Shown: piece after piece, positions 8,249 through 16,011 of the stretch | How the letters are laid out: the number at the start of each line of letters is the position of its first letter | Position numbering within the stretch: position 1 is the first letter of the stretch | NCBI GenBank assembly: GCA_900540805.1 | Contig: UQHL01000019.1 | Span: forward strand, 1-54,636 | DNA from: an uncultured Eubacteriales bacterium | Lineage (GTDB): Bacteria > Bacillota > Clostridia > Christensenellales > Borkfalkiaceae | Direction: 5' to 3' | DNA: 54,636 bases | Notes under the pieces: model-generated | What the model saw: the letters and a program-made list of their open reading frames with translations, nothing else | Database searches by the model: none | What the model was told of the DNA's origin: nothing | Program-made: the position numbers and the translations under genes

Positions 8249-8935
8249 ATGAAACACGGAAAAAAATATGCAGACAGCGTAAAAGCTTTTGATTTGACGA
8301 AGCCCTACGAAACGGCGGAAGCGGTGGATATCGTTTTGGAAACGGCGAAGGCCAAGTTTGACGAAACGGTGGAAATGCACGTCCGTCTGGGCGTCGATCC
8401 CCGTCAGGCGGATCAGCAGGTCCGCGGCGTTTTGGTGCTTCCCAACGGAACGGGTAAGACAAAGCGCGTTTTGGTGATCGCCAAGGGCGCGAAAGCGGAC
8501 GCGGCGGCCGCCGCGGGCGCGGATTACGTCGGCGCGGAGGAAATGATCGCCAAGATCCAAAACGACAACTGGTTTGATTTCGACGTCATGATCACCACCC
8601 CCGATATGATGGGTATGGTCGGCCGTATCGGTAGAGTCCTCGGCCCCAAGGGCCTGATGCCCAACCCCAAGTCGGGCACCGTTACGATGGACGTCGAGAA
8701 GGCGATCAGGGAAGTGAAGGCAGGTAAGGTCGAATACAGACTCGACAAGACGGCGATCATTCACTGCCCGATCGGCAAAAAGAGCTTCGGCAAAGAGAAG
8801 CTGGTGGAAAACTTCACCGCGCTCATGGACGCCATTTTGAAAGCGAAGCCCGCCACCGCCAAGGGACAGTACGTCAAGAGCGTCGCCATCGCTTCCACGA
8901 TGGGCCCCGGCGTCAAAGTTTCGATCAAGGGTTAA
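8249..8935 (+). CDS. rplA: 50S ribosomal protein L1
   Basis: A 228-aa L1-stalk protein and, in many bacteria, translational repressor of the rplK-rplA mRNA. Recognisable are the N-terminal KHGKKYADSVKAFD, the domain II LPNGTGKTKRVLV start and the signature GRVLGPKGLMPNPKSGTV (about residues 128-145). The ATG follows GAGGAGG. A separate promoter for rplJ lies downstream, so the operon probably ends or weakens here. Confidence 0.97.
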   Translation: MKHGKKYADSVKAFDLTKPYETAEAVDIVLETAKAKFDETVEMHVRLGVDPRQADQQVRGVLVLPNGTGKTKRVLVIAKGAKADAAAAAGADYVGAEEMIAKIQNDNWFDFDVMITTPDMMGMVGRIGRVLGPKGLMPNPKSGTVTMDVEKAIREVKAGKVEYRLDKTAIIHCPIGKKSFGKEKLVENFTALMDAILKAKPATAKGQYVKSVAIASTMGPGVKVSIKG

Positions 8936-8983
8936 GTTTTTTCGCAAAATGTAAATATTTTCGCGGGAAGCGGCCGAAAATCG

Positions 8984-9012
8984 TTGACGGCTTCCCGCGG
9001 AAATGATATAAT
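8984..9012 (+). promoter_or_regulatory. Promoter of rplJ-rplL
   Basis: TTGACG (8984-8989), 17-bp spacer, TATAAT (9007-9012). Confidence 0.75.
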
Positions 9013-9018
9013 GGTCAC

Positions 9019-9156
9019 GTAAAAAAATCAAAGGCCGCAGACGGCGAGCACCGCAAGGTTTGATGGGAAACCGCTCGCTCAGGCAGAGAGACGACGGAGA
9101 AATCGCAAGGTGCGATCCCTTTATGTCCCTGTGCCGCGCGGCACAGGGCATTTTTT
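9019..9156 (+). promoter_or_regulatory. L10-type leader with terminal hairpin
   Basis: The transcript from the promoter at 8984 has a structured leader of about 170 nt before rplJ. It ends in a terminator-like hairpin, CCCTGTGCC (9127-9135) with GGCACAGGG (9140-9148), followed by CATTTTTT. Leaders bound by the L10/L12 complex at this position are established in Bacillota. The terminator before the ORF suggests control by attenuation; the exact L10 motif was not model-checked. Confidence 0.65.
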
Positions 9157-9192
9157 AATGTCAGGCGGCGGACCCGCTTAAAGGAGGTATTC

Positions 9193-9702
9193 ATGTCAGC
9201 GAATTTAGAAGCTAAAAAACAGGTTGTCGAAGAAATCAAAGGCAAGATCGAGGGAAGCAAGTCGGTTGTGTTTGCGGATTATAACAAACTCACCGTTCTC
9301 GAGGTCACGGCGCTTCGCAACAAATTCAAGAGCGCCAACTGCGAATACAAGGTATATAAAAACACCCTTGTGAGAAAAGCGTTCAACGAGCTGGGCGTAA
9401 CCGATTTCGACAAGGATCTCAACGGAACCACGGCCACCGTGTTCTGCCCCGACGAAACCAGCGGCGCGGCGATCTTTGCGAAGGCGGTGAAGGAAACGCC
9501 CGCCCTTGCGGACAAGATCGTGCCCAAGTGCGCGTATCTCGAGCAGAAGTATCTCGATAAAAACGGCGTTAAGGAACTTGCGGCGATCCCTTCCAAGGAA
9601 GTGCTCATCGCAAAGATGCTCGGCTGCCTGCAGTCGTCCATTTCCAAGTTTGTCTATGTTCTCGATTCCATCGCAAAGGCGAAGGAAACCGCGAACAACT
9701 GA
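9193..9702 (+). CDS. rplJ: 50S ribosomal protein L10
   Basis: A 169-aa base of the L7/L12 stalk. The N-terminal domain shows KQVVEEIKGKIEGSKSVVFADYNKLTVLEVTALR and KVYKNTLVRKAFNE; the C-terminal helix (VLDSIAKAKE) binds L12 dimers. ATG 9193 follows AAGGAGG. It sits behind an L10-type leader, the usual autogenous control target. Confidence 0.97.
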   Translation: MSANLEAKKQVVEEIKGKIEGSKSVVFADYNKLTVLEVTALRNKFKSANCEYKVYKNTLVRKAFNELGVTDFDKDLNGTTATVFCPDETSGAAIFAKAVKETPALADKIVPKCAYLEQKYLDKNGVKELAAIPSKEVLIAKMLGCLQSSISKFVYVLDSIAKAKETANN

Positions 9703-9746
9703 GAAAGAAATCATTATTATAAAAAATCGGAGGATTAAAAATTATC

Positions 9747-10118
9747 ATGGATGTACAGAAACTCATCGAAGAAGTAAAAGCGATGTCCGTTCTCGAGCTC
9801 AACGAGCTCGTAAAAGCCCTTGAAGCCGAATTCGGCGTGAGCGCGGCCGCTCCCGTAGCCGCCGCAGGCGCTGCCGGCGCGGCGGAGGCTGCTCCCGCGG
9901 CGGAAGAGAAGACGGAATTCGACGTCGTTCTCAAAGAGATCGGCCCCAACAAAATCGCCATCATCAAGGTTGTCCGCGAAGCGACGGGCCTCGGCCTTGC
10001 CGACGCGAAGAAAGCGGTGGAAGCGATGGGCGTTATCAAAGAAAACGTTCCCAAGGCGGACGCGGACGCTCTCGTCGCAAAGCTCAAGGAGAACGGCGCT
10101 ACCGCCGAGCTCAAGTAA
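9747..10118 (+). CDS. rplL: 50S ribosomal protein L7/L12
   Basis: A 123-aa stalk protein that recruits translational GTPases. The N-terminal dimerisation domain (VQKLIEEVKAMSVLELNELV), an Ala/Pro/Gly hinge (about residues 32-50) and the C-terminal factor-binding domain (EKTEFDVVLKEIG, KIAIIKVVREATGLGL) are complete. A strong terminator follows, and the next gene is not rpoB as it is in most bacteria. Confidence 0.97.
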   Translation: MDVQKLIEEVKAMSVLELNELVKALEAEFGVSAAAPVAAAGAAGAAEAAPAAEEKTEFDVVLKEIGPNKIAIIKVVREATGLGLADAKKAVEAMGVIKENVPKADADALVAKLKENGATAELK

Positions 10119-10141
10119 GCTTTTACGCTTGCAAACAACGG

Positions 10142-10167
10142 GCGCAGCCATTCGGCTGCGCTTTTTT
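10142..10167 (+). terminator. Terminator after rplL
   Basis: GCGCAGCC (10142-10149), loop ATTC, GGCTGCGC (10154-10161), then six Ts. Confidence 0.95.
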
Positions 10168-10232
10168 CGTGCGGAAAAACGGGGAAGAAAGTCGAAATTT
10201 GTAATATATTTTTGTGATATTGTGTCGAGGAC

Positions 10233-10261
10233 TTGACATACCGTATATAATTTGTTACAAT
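10233..10261 (+). promoter_or_regulatory. Promoter of the flippase-pssA-psd operon
   Basis: TTGACA (10233-10238), 17-bp spacer, TACAAT (10256-10261). The transcript would have a leader of about 150 nt. Confidence 0.7.
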
Positions 10262-10288
10262 GTTAATATATATAAAATGAAAAACAAG

Positions 10289-10329
10289 TACAGGGGTACC
10301 CCTGTATTACGCAATCTGCCATTGCGTAA
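10289..10329 (+). promoter_or_regulatory. Twin hairpins in the operon leader
   Basis: An 18-bp perfect palindrome, TACAGGGGTACCCCTGTA (10289-10306), abuts a second hairpin TTACGCAAT-CTGCC-ATTGCGTAA (10307-10329). There is no U-tract after them. They could be a protein-binding site on DNA, an mRNA-stabilising structure or part of a regulatory RNA. Confidence 0.45.
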
Positions 10330-10418
10330 TAAAAAGCTTATCGGAAGCGGAAAACGGTCATATAAGAGCGGATTTTTCCATATATATAAGAGAAAAACGA
10401 TCGGACAAGAAGGAAAGT

Positions 10419-11510
10419 ATGGGAAAGGGAATATCCAAACGCGCGAAAAAACAAATTTTCAATATTCTTTTTCTTCTCGTCCTCATCGGCGTGACGCTGT
10501 TTATTTTATTCAGAAGCAACCGCGAGCTGAATTTTTCCGATATCGGAAAATTTATCAAAAGCAGCAATCCCTGGCTGTTGGCCGCGGCCTTTGTCTGCAT
10601 GCTGCTGTTTATCGTCTTCGAGGGCCTGAGCATCCATCTGATCAGCAAGCGGCTGGGATATAAAAACCGGCTGCTTTCGTCCATGGTGTATTCCTCGGCG
10701 GATATCTACTATTCCGCGATCACGCCCTCGGCGTCGGGCGGCCAGCCCGCGTCCGCCTACTATATGGTCAAGGACGGAATCGATCCCGGGGCGACCACGT
10801 TTACCCTCGTATTCAATCTCATCGCCTATACGGCGGCGATCCTCGTCATCGGCGCGGCGGCGTTTATCATACGCCCGCACATGTTTTCGCGGTTCGGGTT
10901 TTGGATAAAGTTTCTCGTGGCGGCGGGGCTTATCGTGCAGAGCCTTCTGCTGGCGTTTTTTATCGCCTGCATGCGCTGTCACAAGGCGGTGCTGGGGTGC
11001 GGAAACGGGCTTATTTCCTTTCTGCATAAGCTTAAAATCGTCAAAAACACCGAAAAATGGCGCGCGAAGCTCACGGATGAGGTGGAAAAGTATCGTACGA
11101 GCTTCGAGGAAATCAAAAAACACAGGGCGCTCTTTTTCGAGGCGTTGATCCTCAATATCGCCCAGCGCGTTTCCCAGATCCTCATTACCTGTTTCGTCTG
11201 CCTTGCGGCGGACAGGCAGGCGCCGTTGGCGGACGTGTTTGTCATGCAGGCTTTCGTGCTCATCGGCTACAATTCGGTGCCCCTCCCCGGCGGCGTCGGC
11301 GCGTTTGAGTATCTCTATCTGCACATTTACGGCCTGCACTACCAAAACGCGTTTATTTTATCCGCCATGATGGTGACGAGGGGGATTTCCTATTATATTT
11401 GCATCGCGGTCAGCGGGATAATGACGCTCGCTTACCACGTGACCGTGCTCAAGAGAAAAGAAAGAAAAAAAATATCGGAAGAGAAAGTCGATTATGAAAA
11501 ACACGAATAA
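10419..11510 (+). CDS. YbhN/UPF0104-type flippase-like membrane protein
   Basis: A 363-aa polytopic membrane protein of the lysylphosphatidylglycerol synthase transmembrane / UPF0104 family. Family hallmarks are ITPSASGGQPASAYYM (about residues 105-120) and PLPGGVGAFEYLYL (about 288-301); about eight hydrophobic spans are visible. Members lack the synthase domain and are thought to move or bind lipids. It overlaps the start of pssA by 17 bp and shares its promoter, so a job in phospholipid handling is a reasonable inference. The ATG follows AAGGAAAG. Confidence 0.85.
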   Translation: MGKGISKRAKKQIFNILFLLVLIGVTLFILFRSNRELNFSDIGKFIKSSNPWLLAAAFVCMLLFIVFEGLSIHLISKRLGYKNRLLSSMVYSSADIYYSAITPSASGGQPASAYYMVKDGIDPGATTFTLVFNLIAYTAAILVIGAAAFIIRPHMFSRFGFWIKFLVAAGLIVQSLLLAFFIACMRCHKAVLGCGNGLISFLHKLKIVKNTEKWRAKLTDEVEKYRTSFEEIKKHRALFFEALILNIAQRVSQILITCFVCLAADRQAPLADVFVMQAFVLIGYNSVPLPGGVGAFEYLYLHIYGLHYQNAFILSAMMVTRGISYYICIAVSGIMTLAYHVTVLKRKERKKISEEKVDYEKHE

Positions 11511-12171
11511 AAAATTGGTAGGGTTTTACCATTACGGGGTAATCCTTACATATTTGTCGGTCGTAGCGGCGATCGTGGGAATCTGCTTTTCCGTGGGCGG
11601 CAACAAGGGCGCGCGCCCCGATATAGGCGTGATCTGTCTGTTAATTTCGGGCGTCTGCGACGCCTTTGACGGCGCGGTGGCCAAAACCCGCAAAAACAGG
11701 ACGAGAGAGGATAGAATGTTTGGAGAAAGGATCGACTCGCTGAGCGATCTGATCGCCTTCGGCGTCGCGCCTGCGATGATCGGCTTCGGCATGCGGCTCA
11801 ACCGCTGGTATTTCCTGCCCGTTTATGCCGTGTTCGTGCTGTGCGCGCTGATCCGTCTCGCCTATTTCGACGTCACCGAGGAGCTGCGCACCAGCGAGGA
11901 AAACTGCGGCCGAAGGCTCTATTACGAGGGACTGCCCGTCACCAACGTCGCGTTTGCCCTGCCCATTTTTTACCTCGTCGCCATTATGTTTGCCCCTCAT
12001 TCGATCGGGCGCAACGCCGTCATGCTGACGGGCTATCTGGCCCTTTCGGCCGCGTTTGTCATTCGTTTCAAAATGCCCAAGCTGGGGATTAAAGGACTGT
12101 TGATCGCCATGGGAATATTGGGCGTGATTTTAGGCGCGCTGCTCTATATCAACCTGGCGGTATTAAGATGA
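11494..12171 (+). CDS. pssA: CDP-diacylglycerol--serine O-phosphatidyltransferase
   Basis: Makes phosphatidylserine from CDP-diacylglycerol and serine in the membrane. The 225-aa protein carries the CDP-alcohol phosphotransferase signature CDAFDGAVAKTRKNR ... FGERIDSLSDLIAFG (about residues 52-90), with all four metal-binding Asp positions; the usual DG-x2-AR is DG-x2-AK here. About six hydrophobic spans follow the family pattern. It overlaps psd by 4 bp (ATGA), giving the standard two-step route to phosphatidylethanolamine. The serine rather than glycerol-phosphate acceptor is inferred from pairing with psd. Confidence 0.88.
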   Translation: MKNTNKKLVGFYHYGVILTYLSVVAAIVGICFSVGGNKGARPDIGVICLLISGVCDAFDGAVAKTRKNRTREDRMFGERIDSLSDLIAFGVAPAMIGFGMRLNRWYFLPVYAVFVLCALIRLAYFDVTEELRTSEENCGRRLYYEGLPVTNVAFALPIFYLVAIMFAPHSIGRNAVMLTGYLALSAAFVIRFKMPKLGIKGLLIAMGILGVILGALLYINLAVLR

Positions 12172-13028
12172 GAGAAATCGTTAAAAAGGAGGCGCTGCGG
12201 CCCGCGGCGTCTCTGCGTTTTTTGTATTGCAATAAGCTGGGCCTGCCGCTTTTGAAGCTGCTTACCTGCCGTGCGGTCTCTAAAGCCGCGGGGCGTTTTT
12301 TGGACAGCCGCCTCTCGCGCGGGCTCATCAAGGGATATGTCCGCAGGCACGCAATCGATATGTCCCAGTACGAACGGGAGGAGTACAAAAGCTTCAACGC
12401 CTTCTTCACCCGCCGTATCCGTCCCGAGCTTCGGCCCTTCGACCGTTCGCCCGAGGCGTTTGTTTCGCCGTGCGACGGAAAACTGTCCGTCTATCCCGTG
12501 GACGGGGACAGCGCGTTTGAAATCAAGGGCTTCCGCTATACCGTGGAGACGCTCCTGCGGGACGCGGCGCTGGCAAAGAAATACGAAGGCGGGCTGTGCT
12601 TCGTGCTTCGTCTGTCCGTGGAGGATTATCACCGCTATTTCTATATCGACGGCGGAAGCAAGGGCGAAAACGTCTTTATCAAAGGCAAGCTGCATACCGT
12701 TCAGCCGGTCGCGCTGGAAAAGCGGCGGGTCTTTACGGAAAATTGTCGGGAATACACCGTGATGCATACGGACAATTTCGGGGACGTGACGCAGGTGGAG
12801 GTCGGGGCGATGCTGGTGGGACGGATCGTCAACGACCATGGCGCGGGGCCGTGCAATAGGGGAGAGGAAAAGGGCCGGTTCGAATTCGGCGGCTCGACGA
12901 TCGTACTTTTGACGGAACGCGGGAAAGTGAAGCCGGACGAAGAGCTGCTTTCCAATACCCGCGCGGGGGACGAGACGAAGGTGAAGTGCGGGGAAAGGCT
13001 GGGCGTGCGCGAGGTTACCGATCGGTAA
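12168..13028 (+). CDS. psd: Phosphatidylserine decarboxylase proenzyme
   Basis: Converts phosphatidylserine to phosphatidylethanolamine. The 286-aa proenzyme has YKSFNAFFTRRIRPELRP, VSPCDGKLSVYP, the catalytic-His region RLSVEDYHRYFYIDGG and the self-cleavage site GGST (about residues 244-247), where the Ser becomes the pyruvoyl cofactor. It belongs to the clostridial type with GGST instead of LGST. Start and stop of pssA overlap (ATGA), indicating coupling. Confidence 0.93.
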   Translation: MREIVKKEALRPAASLRFLYCNKLGLPLLKLLTCRAVSKAAGRFLDSRLSRGLIKGYVRRHAIDMSQYEREEYKSFNAFFTRRIRPELRPFDRSPEAFVSPCDGKLSVYPVDGDSAFEIKGFRYTVETLLRDAALAKKYEGGLCFVLRLSVEDYHRYFYIDGGSKGENVFIKGKLHTVQPVALEKRRVFTENCREYTVMHTDNFGDVTQVEVGAMLVGRIVNDHGAGPCNRGEEKGRFEFGGSTIVLLTERGKVKPDEELLSNTRAGDETKVKCGERLGVREVTDR

Positions 13029-13143
13029 CGGTCGGCAAAGAACTTTCCGCGGTAAACAGAGCCTTGAAAATTACCGCGCGGCAAGTAAGACCGTTCGAAA
13101 TGCGGAAAATTCAAAAGATTGGACTTTATTTTATTTAACGCTA

Positions 13144-13172
13144 TTGACAAACTTGCCGATCGGTGATATAAT
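13144..13172 (+). promoter_or_regulatory. Promoter of the small membrane protein
   Basis: TTGACA (13144-13149), 17-bp spacer, TATAAT (13167-13172): perfect consensus. Confidence 0.85.
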
Positions 13173-13198
13173 AAAAGAAATATGAGGAGGAAAGAGAT

Positions 13199-13690
13199 AT
13201 GCAGCTGACGGCGGAAGAGGAAGGCAGGGTATATGTCTATACCGAAAACGTATGGACGGGAAAAAAGGAATTGACGCTCGACGGGGTGCCTTTGGAAAAG
13301 ATAAATAAAAAGACCTTTTCCGTTAAGGACGCCGCAGGAAACGCACGTCCCCTGGAGGTTAAGGGAAACTTTCTGACGGGCGTGACGCTGACCGACAACG
13401 GAAAAAACATCGTGCTTGCAAAAAACAAGTGGTACGAATGGGTGCTGATTTTTCTGCCCTGTCTGGGGATCGCCCTGGGCATATTATGCGGCGCGATCGG
13501 CGGCGGTCTCAGCGCGCTGTGCTGTCTGCTGGGCGCCGTGTTAAACGCAAACATACTGCGGGGAAAGTCTTCCCTGGCCGTTAAGATTATAGCCTGCGTG
13601 GCGGTTTTCGTCGTCTGCAATGCGGTGTGGTTTCTTATCTGTCTGGCCGTGGCGGGGGGAATCGGCGCGCTGCTGTCGTTTTTGTCATAG
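13199..13690 (+). CDS. Small membrane protein of unknown function
   Basis: A 163-aa protein not recognised as a named family. The first 80 residues are polar and probably beta-rich (VYVYTENVWTGKKELTLDG), followed by three hydrophobic helices (about residues 82-100, 104-118 and 124-160) rich in Cys, Gly and Leu. No signal peptide is seen, so the N-terminal domain is most likely cytoplasmic. ATG 13199 lies 8 nt after AGGAGG. It is monocistronic with a consensus promoter and a terminator at 13723, so it is probably well expressed. Confidence 0.7.
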   Translation: MQLTAEEEGRVYVYTENVWTGKKELTLDGVPLEKINKKTFSVKDAAGNARPLEVKGNFLTGVTLTDNGKNIVLAKNKWYEWVLIFLPCLGIALGILCGAIGGGLSALCCLLGAVLNANILRGKSSLAVKIIACVAVFVVCNAVWFLICLAVAGGIGALLSFLS

Positions 13691-13722
13691 AGCAAAGCTT
13701 TAGCCCACGGGGCGATAAAGAA

Positions 13723-13760
13723 AAAATGCGGACGCTTGCAAAAAGCTCCGCATTTTGTGT
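13723..13760 (+). terminator. Terminator after the small membrane protein
   Basis: AAAATGCGGA (13723-13732) pairs with TCCGCATTTT (13747-13756). Confidence 0.7.
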
Positions 13761-13807
13761 ATTTTATGGTTTTTGTGTAAAAGTTGGCGGCAAACGCTTA
13801 AAAGTGC

Positions 13808-13836
13808 TTGACGGAAACGCAAATAAAGGGTAAAAT
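13808..13836 (+). promoter_or_regulatory. Promoter of the cyclophilin-like lipoprotein
   Basis: TTGACG (13808-13813), 17-bp spacer, TAAAAT (13831-13836). Confidence 0.65.
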
Positions 13837-13871
13837 AGAGAAGTATAAAAATCCTTTGACGGAGAAACTTG

Positions 13872-14744
13872 ATGTTACGCAACAAACCTTTGAAAAAAAT
13901 AATGTGCGCGGCGCTTGCCGGCGTCAGCGTTTTCGCTTCCGTGGCGATGTTTTCTTCCTGTACCACTTCTCATCCCGAAGTGGAGATGAAGCTTTCCTTC
14001 AACGATAAATCCTATACTCTGCAATATAAATTGTATAGAAAGATTGCCCCCTCCACCGTTCAGCACTTCCTCGAGCTTGTGGAAAACGGCTATTACGACG
14101 GGCTGTGTATCCACAACTACGACGCGGGCACCAGCCGCCTCTATACGGGCGGATATTCCTACGACGCTTCGAAAGCGGACGACGGCGGTCTCGTGGAAAA
14201 GGATTATTTTTCCGTGGTGAAGGATTGGACGCTTACCCAGACGGTCTGGGACGACGAAGCGCGGACAGATCCTCTCTATACCGTTTACGGAGAATTTTCC
14301 GCCAACGGCTTCGAGGTGGAAAACGGCGCGGTCAAACAGAGCTATGGTTCGCTGACGATGTACTACACGCCCAAAGAGAGCTGTTCCGTCCCCGTATATG
14401 TGCAGCGCGCGGACGGCAAGGGCTACAACTCCAAGCCGTATAAGTATAACAGCGCCACCTCCCTTTTCTATATCTCTACGGGCAGCAGCAACTCGGTGTC
14501 TTCTTCTTATTGCACGTTTGCGACGCTCAAGGACGACGACAGCACGGATAAGCTGAAGGAGCTGATGACGGCGATCGAGGAATATATCGCGGACGAATAC
14601 GAGGAAACGGCCGATTTCGTGTCCGAAGTCACCGTCACCGTCGATGAGGAGGACCGCTATATGGCCGCGGCCAGGGAAAAGCAGACCTACAAGGTGCCCA
14701 ATACCCCCATCACCGTGGAATATATAAAGGTAAAGAGCTATTAA
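13872..14744 (+). CDS. Cyclophilin-like lipoprotein, probably not an active isomerase
   Basis: A 290-aa exported lipoprotein: basic N-terminus, hydrophobic stretch and lipobox FSSC with Cys near residue 30. The mature part resembles a peptidyl-prolyl isomerase of the cyclophilin type (KIAPSTVQHFLELVENGYYDG), but where active enzymes have a phenylalanine-histidine-arginine signature it reads LCIHNYDAG, and the rest is highly divergent with a Ser-rich STGSSNSVSSSY segment. Catalysis is therefore doubtful. ATG 13872 follows GGAG at 7 nt; a TTG at 13869 directly before it is less likely. Confidence 0.7.
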   Translation: MLRNKPLKKIMCAALAGVSVFASVAMFSSCTTSHPEVEMKLSFNDKSYTLQYKLYRKIAPSTVQHFLELVENGYYDGLCIHNYDAGTSRLYTGGYSYDASKADDGGLVEKDYFSVVKDWTLTQTVWDDEARTDPLYTVYGEFSANGFEVENGAVKQSYGSLTMYYTPKESCSVPVYVQRADGKGYNSKPYKYNSATSLFYISTGSSNSVSSSYCTFATLKDDDSTDKLKELMTAIEEYIADEYEETADFVSEVTVTVDEEDRYMAAAREKQTYKVPNTPITVEYIKVKSY

Positions 14745-14819
14745 GCAAAAAACAGAGGGCCGAAGCCCCGAAGTCGGACGAGGTCTGCGCAAAGCTCGGT
14801 TAAAAATATAAAAATAAAG

Positions 14820-14856
14820 GGCCGTCAGGGGAAAATTTCTCCCGACGGCCTTTTTT
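14820..14856 (+). terminator. Terminator after the cyclophilin-like lipoprotein
   Basis: GGCCGTC (14820-14826) pairs with GACGGCC (14844-14850), with an inner GGGGA/TCTCCC pairing, then six Ts. Confidence 0.85.
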
Positions 14857-14940
14857 GTAGCTTCATGCGTAAATGGATCTGCGGCAATGTGGAGACGCCC
14901 TTTGAAGGGGCGTCCGCGGATTTTTATTTTACTTTCCGAT

Positions 14941-15046
14941 TATTTCTTGATATCCGTCGATTTTTCAGCTTGTTTCACGTTTATCCCTTGATATCCGTCG
15001 ATTTTTTAACTTATCTCTCGATTACCCTCTGATATCCACGATTTTT
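14941..15046. repeat. 40-bp tandem repeat, three copies, running into a gene's 3' end
   Basis: Three units start at 14941, 14981 and 15021 with exact 40-bp spacing. Each holds a core of about 25 bp containing TGATATCCGTCGATTTTT or a near match. The third copy contains the stop codon and last codons of the minus-strand gene at 15022-15927, so the array looks like a duplication of that gene's 3' end. Apart from the upstream terminator, the rest of the 14745-15021 spacer shows nothing else. Confidence 0.8.
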
Positions 15047-15927
15047 CCTTCTTTCACTTCCGCGGTAAAATAATGAAGCTCGAAAAGCCGCTCCTTCTTC
15101 TTTCTCACCAAGCCGCAAGTCTGCGGTTCGTTCGTCAGCGTCACCGAGACGAAATCCCCCAAAAACGCTTTGATGTGTTCGGCTCGTTCCTTCAATTCGT
15201 CGCTCAGCATTTCCGAAAAATCCGCGCCGATCAGCACGCTTTCGAAAAAGGCATAGGGGAGAAGCTCGTCGCGCAGCTTTTCCGCGCGTTCTTCGGTCCC
15301 TTCCTGACGGATGCGAAAGGAAGTCTGAAAACATCCGTCCTCCGTCAGCGCCCATTCGCATTCCGCCGATCTCTTTCGGCTGTCCGACAGGGGCAGGGTT
15401 GCGATGAGCGTTTCATTTTTTATTTCATAATGCGAGACGGTCTCAAACAGAACGCGTTTCCCGTCCGCGGTGAATACGGCGAGCGCGTTTTGTCCCTCTA
15501 TAAAGAAAAGCCCGCACTCGTAACGGATGGAACAGGTTTCAAAGCAGGGGGGCAGGGGCGCGACGAAAAAGCCTTTCGAGGTTTCTAAGGAGAGCTGCAA
15601 AGCGCCTTGGCGGAACACCGTGACGAGATTGTCGATAAAACGTTCCTGCGAGACGATCCTCAAGGAAAAGTCGGAGGGCGGGAAGTCGCGGGCATATACG
15701 GCGATTCCGTCCTTCAATATATATACCTCGCAGTGTTCGGGTGGAGAAAAACGCAGCTTTTCCGTGATAAAGAAACCGACGGGCAGGGCGCCCTCGGGAA
15801 TAAATTCCGCAAATACGTTGTCTTTCGGTTCGATTTCCGCAAAGCGCTCGAAGGTGTCCGTCATTCCGAAAAAGACGCCGCCCAGCATCAGCGCGCAAGG
15901 GCGGGAAGATAAGAAATAAATTTTCAT
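15022..15927 (-). CDS. Protein of unknown function
   Basis: A 301-aa protein I do not recognise. It begins MKIYFLSSRPCALMLGGVFFG and is beta-rich with no clear signal peptide or membrane span; several lines look like repeated sheets (VYILKDGIAVYARDFPP, YECGLFFIEGQNALAVFT). The C-terminal third (ELKERAEHIKAFLGDFVSVTL ... ELHYFTAEVKEGKIVDI) may be a separate small domain. No clear Shine-Dalgarno site precedes the ATG at 15927; an internal ATG (LMLGG) is possible. It is divergent from the gene at 16012, and its 3' end has been amplified into a 40-bp tandem array. Confidence 0.7.
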   Translation of the reverse strand: MKIYFLSSRPCALMLGGVFFGMTDTFERFAEIEPKDNVFAEFIPEGALPVGFFITEKLRFSPPEHCEVYILKDGIAVYARDFPPSDFSLRIVSQERFIDNLVTVFRQGALQLSLETSKGFFVAPLPPCFETCSIRYECGLFFIEGQNALAVFTADGKRVLFETVSHYEIKNETLIATLPLSDSRKRSAECEWALTEDGCFQTSFRIRQEGTEERAEKLRDELLPYAFFESVLIGADFSEMLSDELKERAEHIKAFLGDFVSVTLTNEPQTCGLVRKKKERLFELHYFTAEVKEGKIVDIRG

Positions 15928-16011
15928 AGTTAAATATATTCTTTTATTTTTGCGGACATGTATAAATCGCGGAAAATATGTTAATAATTTCTTCAAAACG
16001 GAGGTGGAAAC

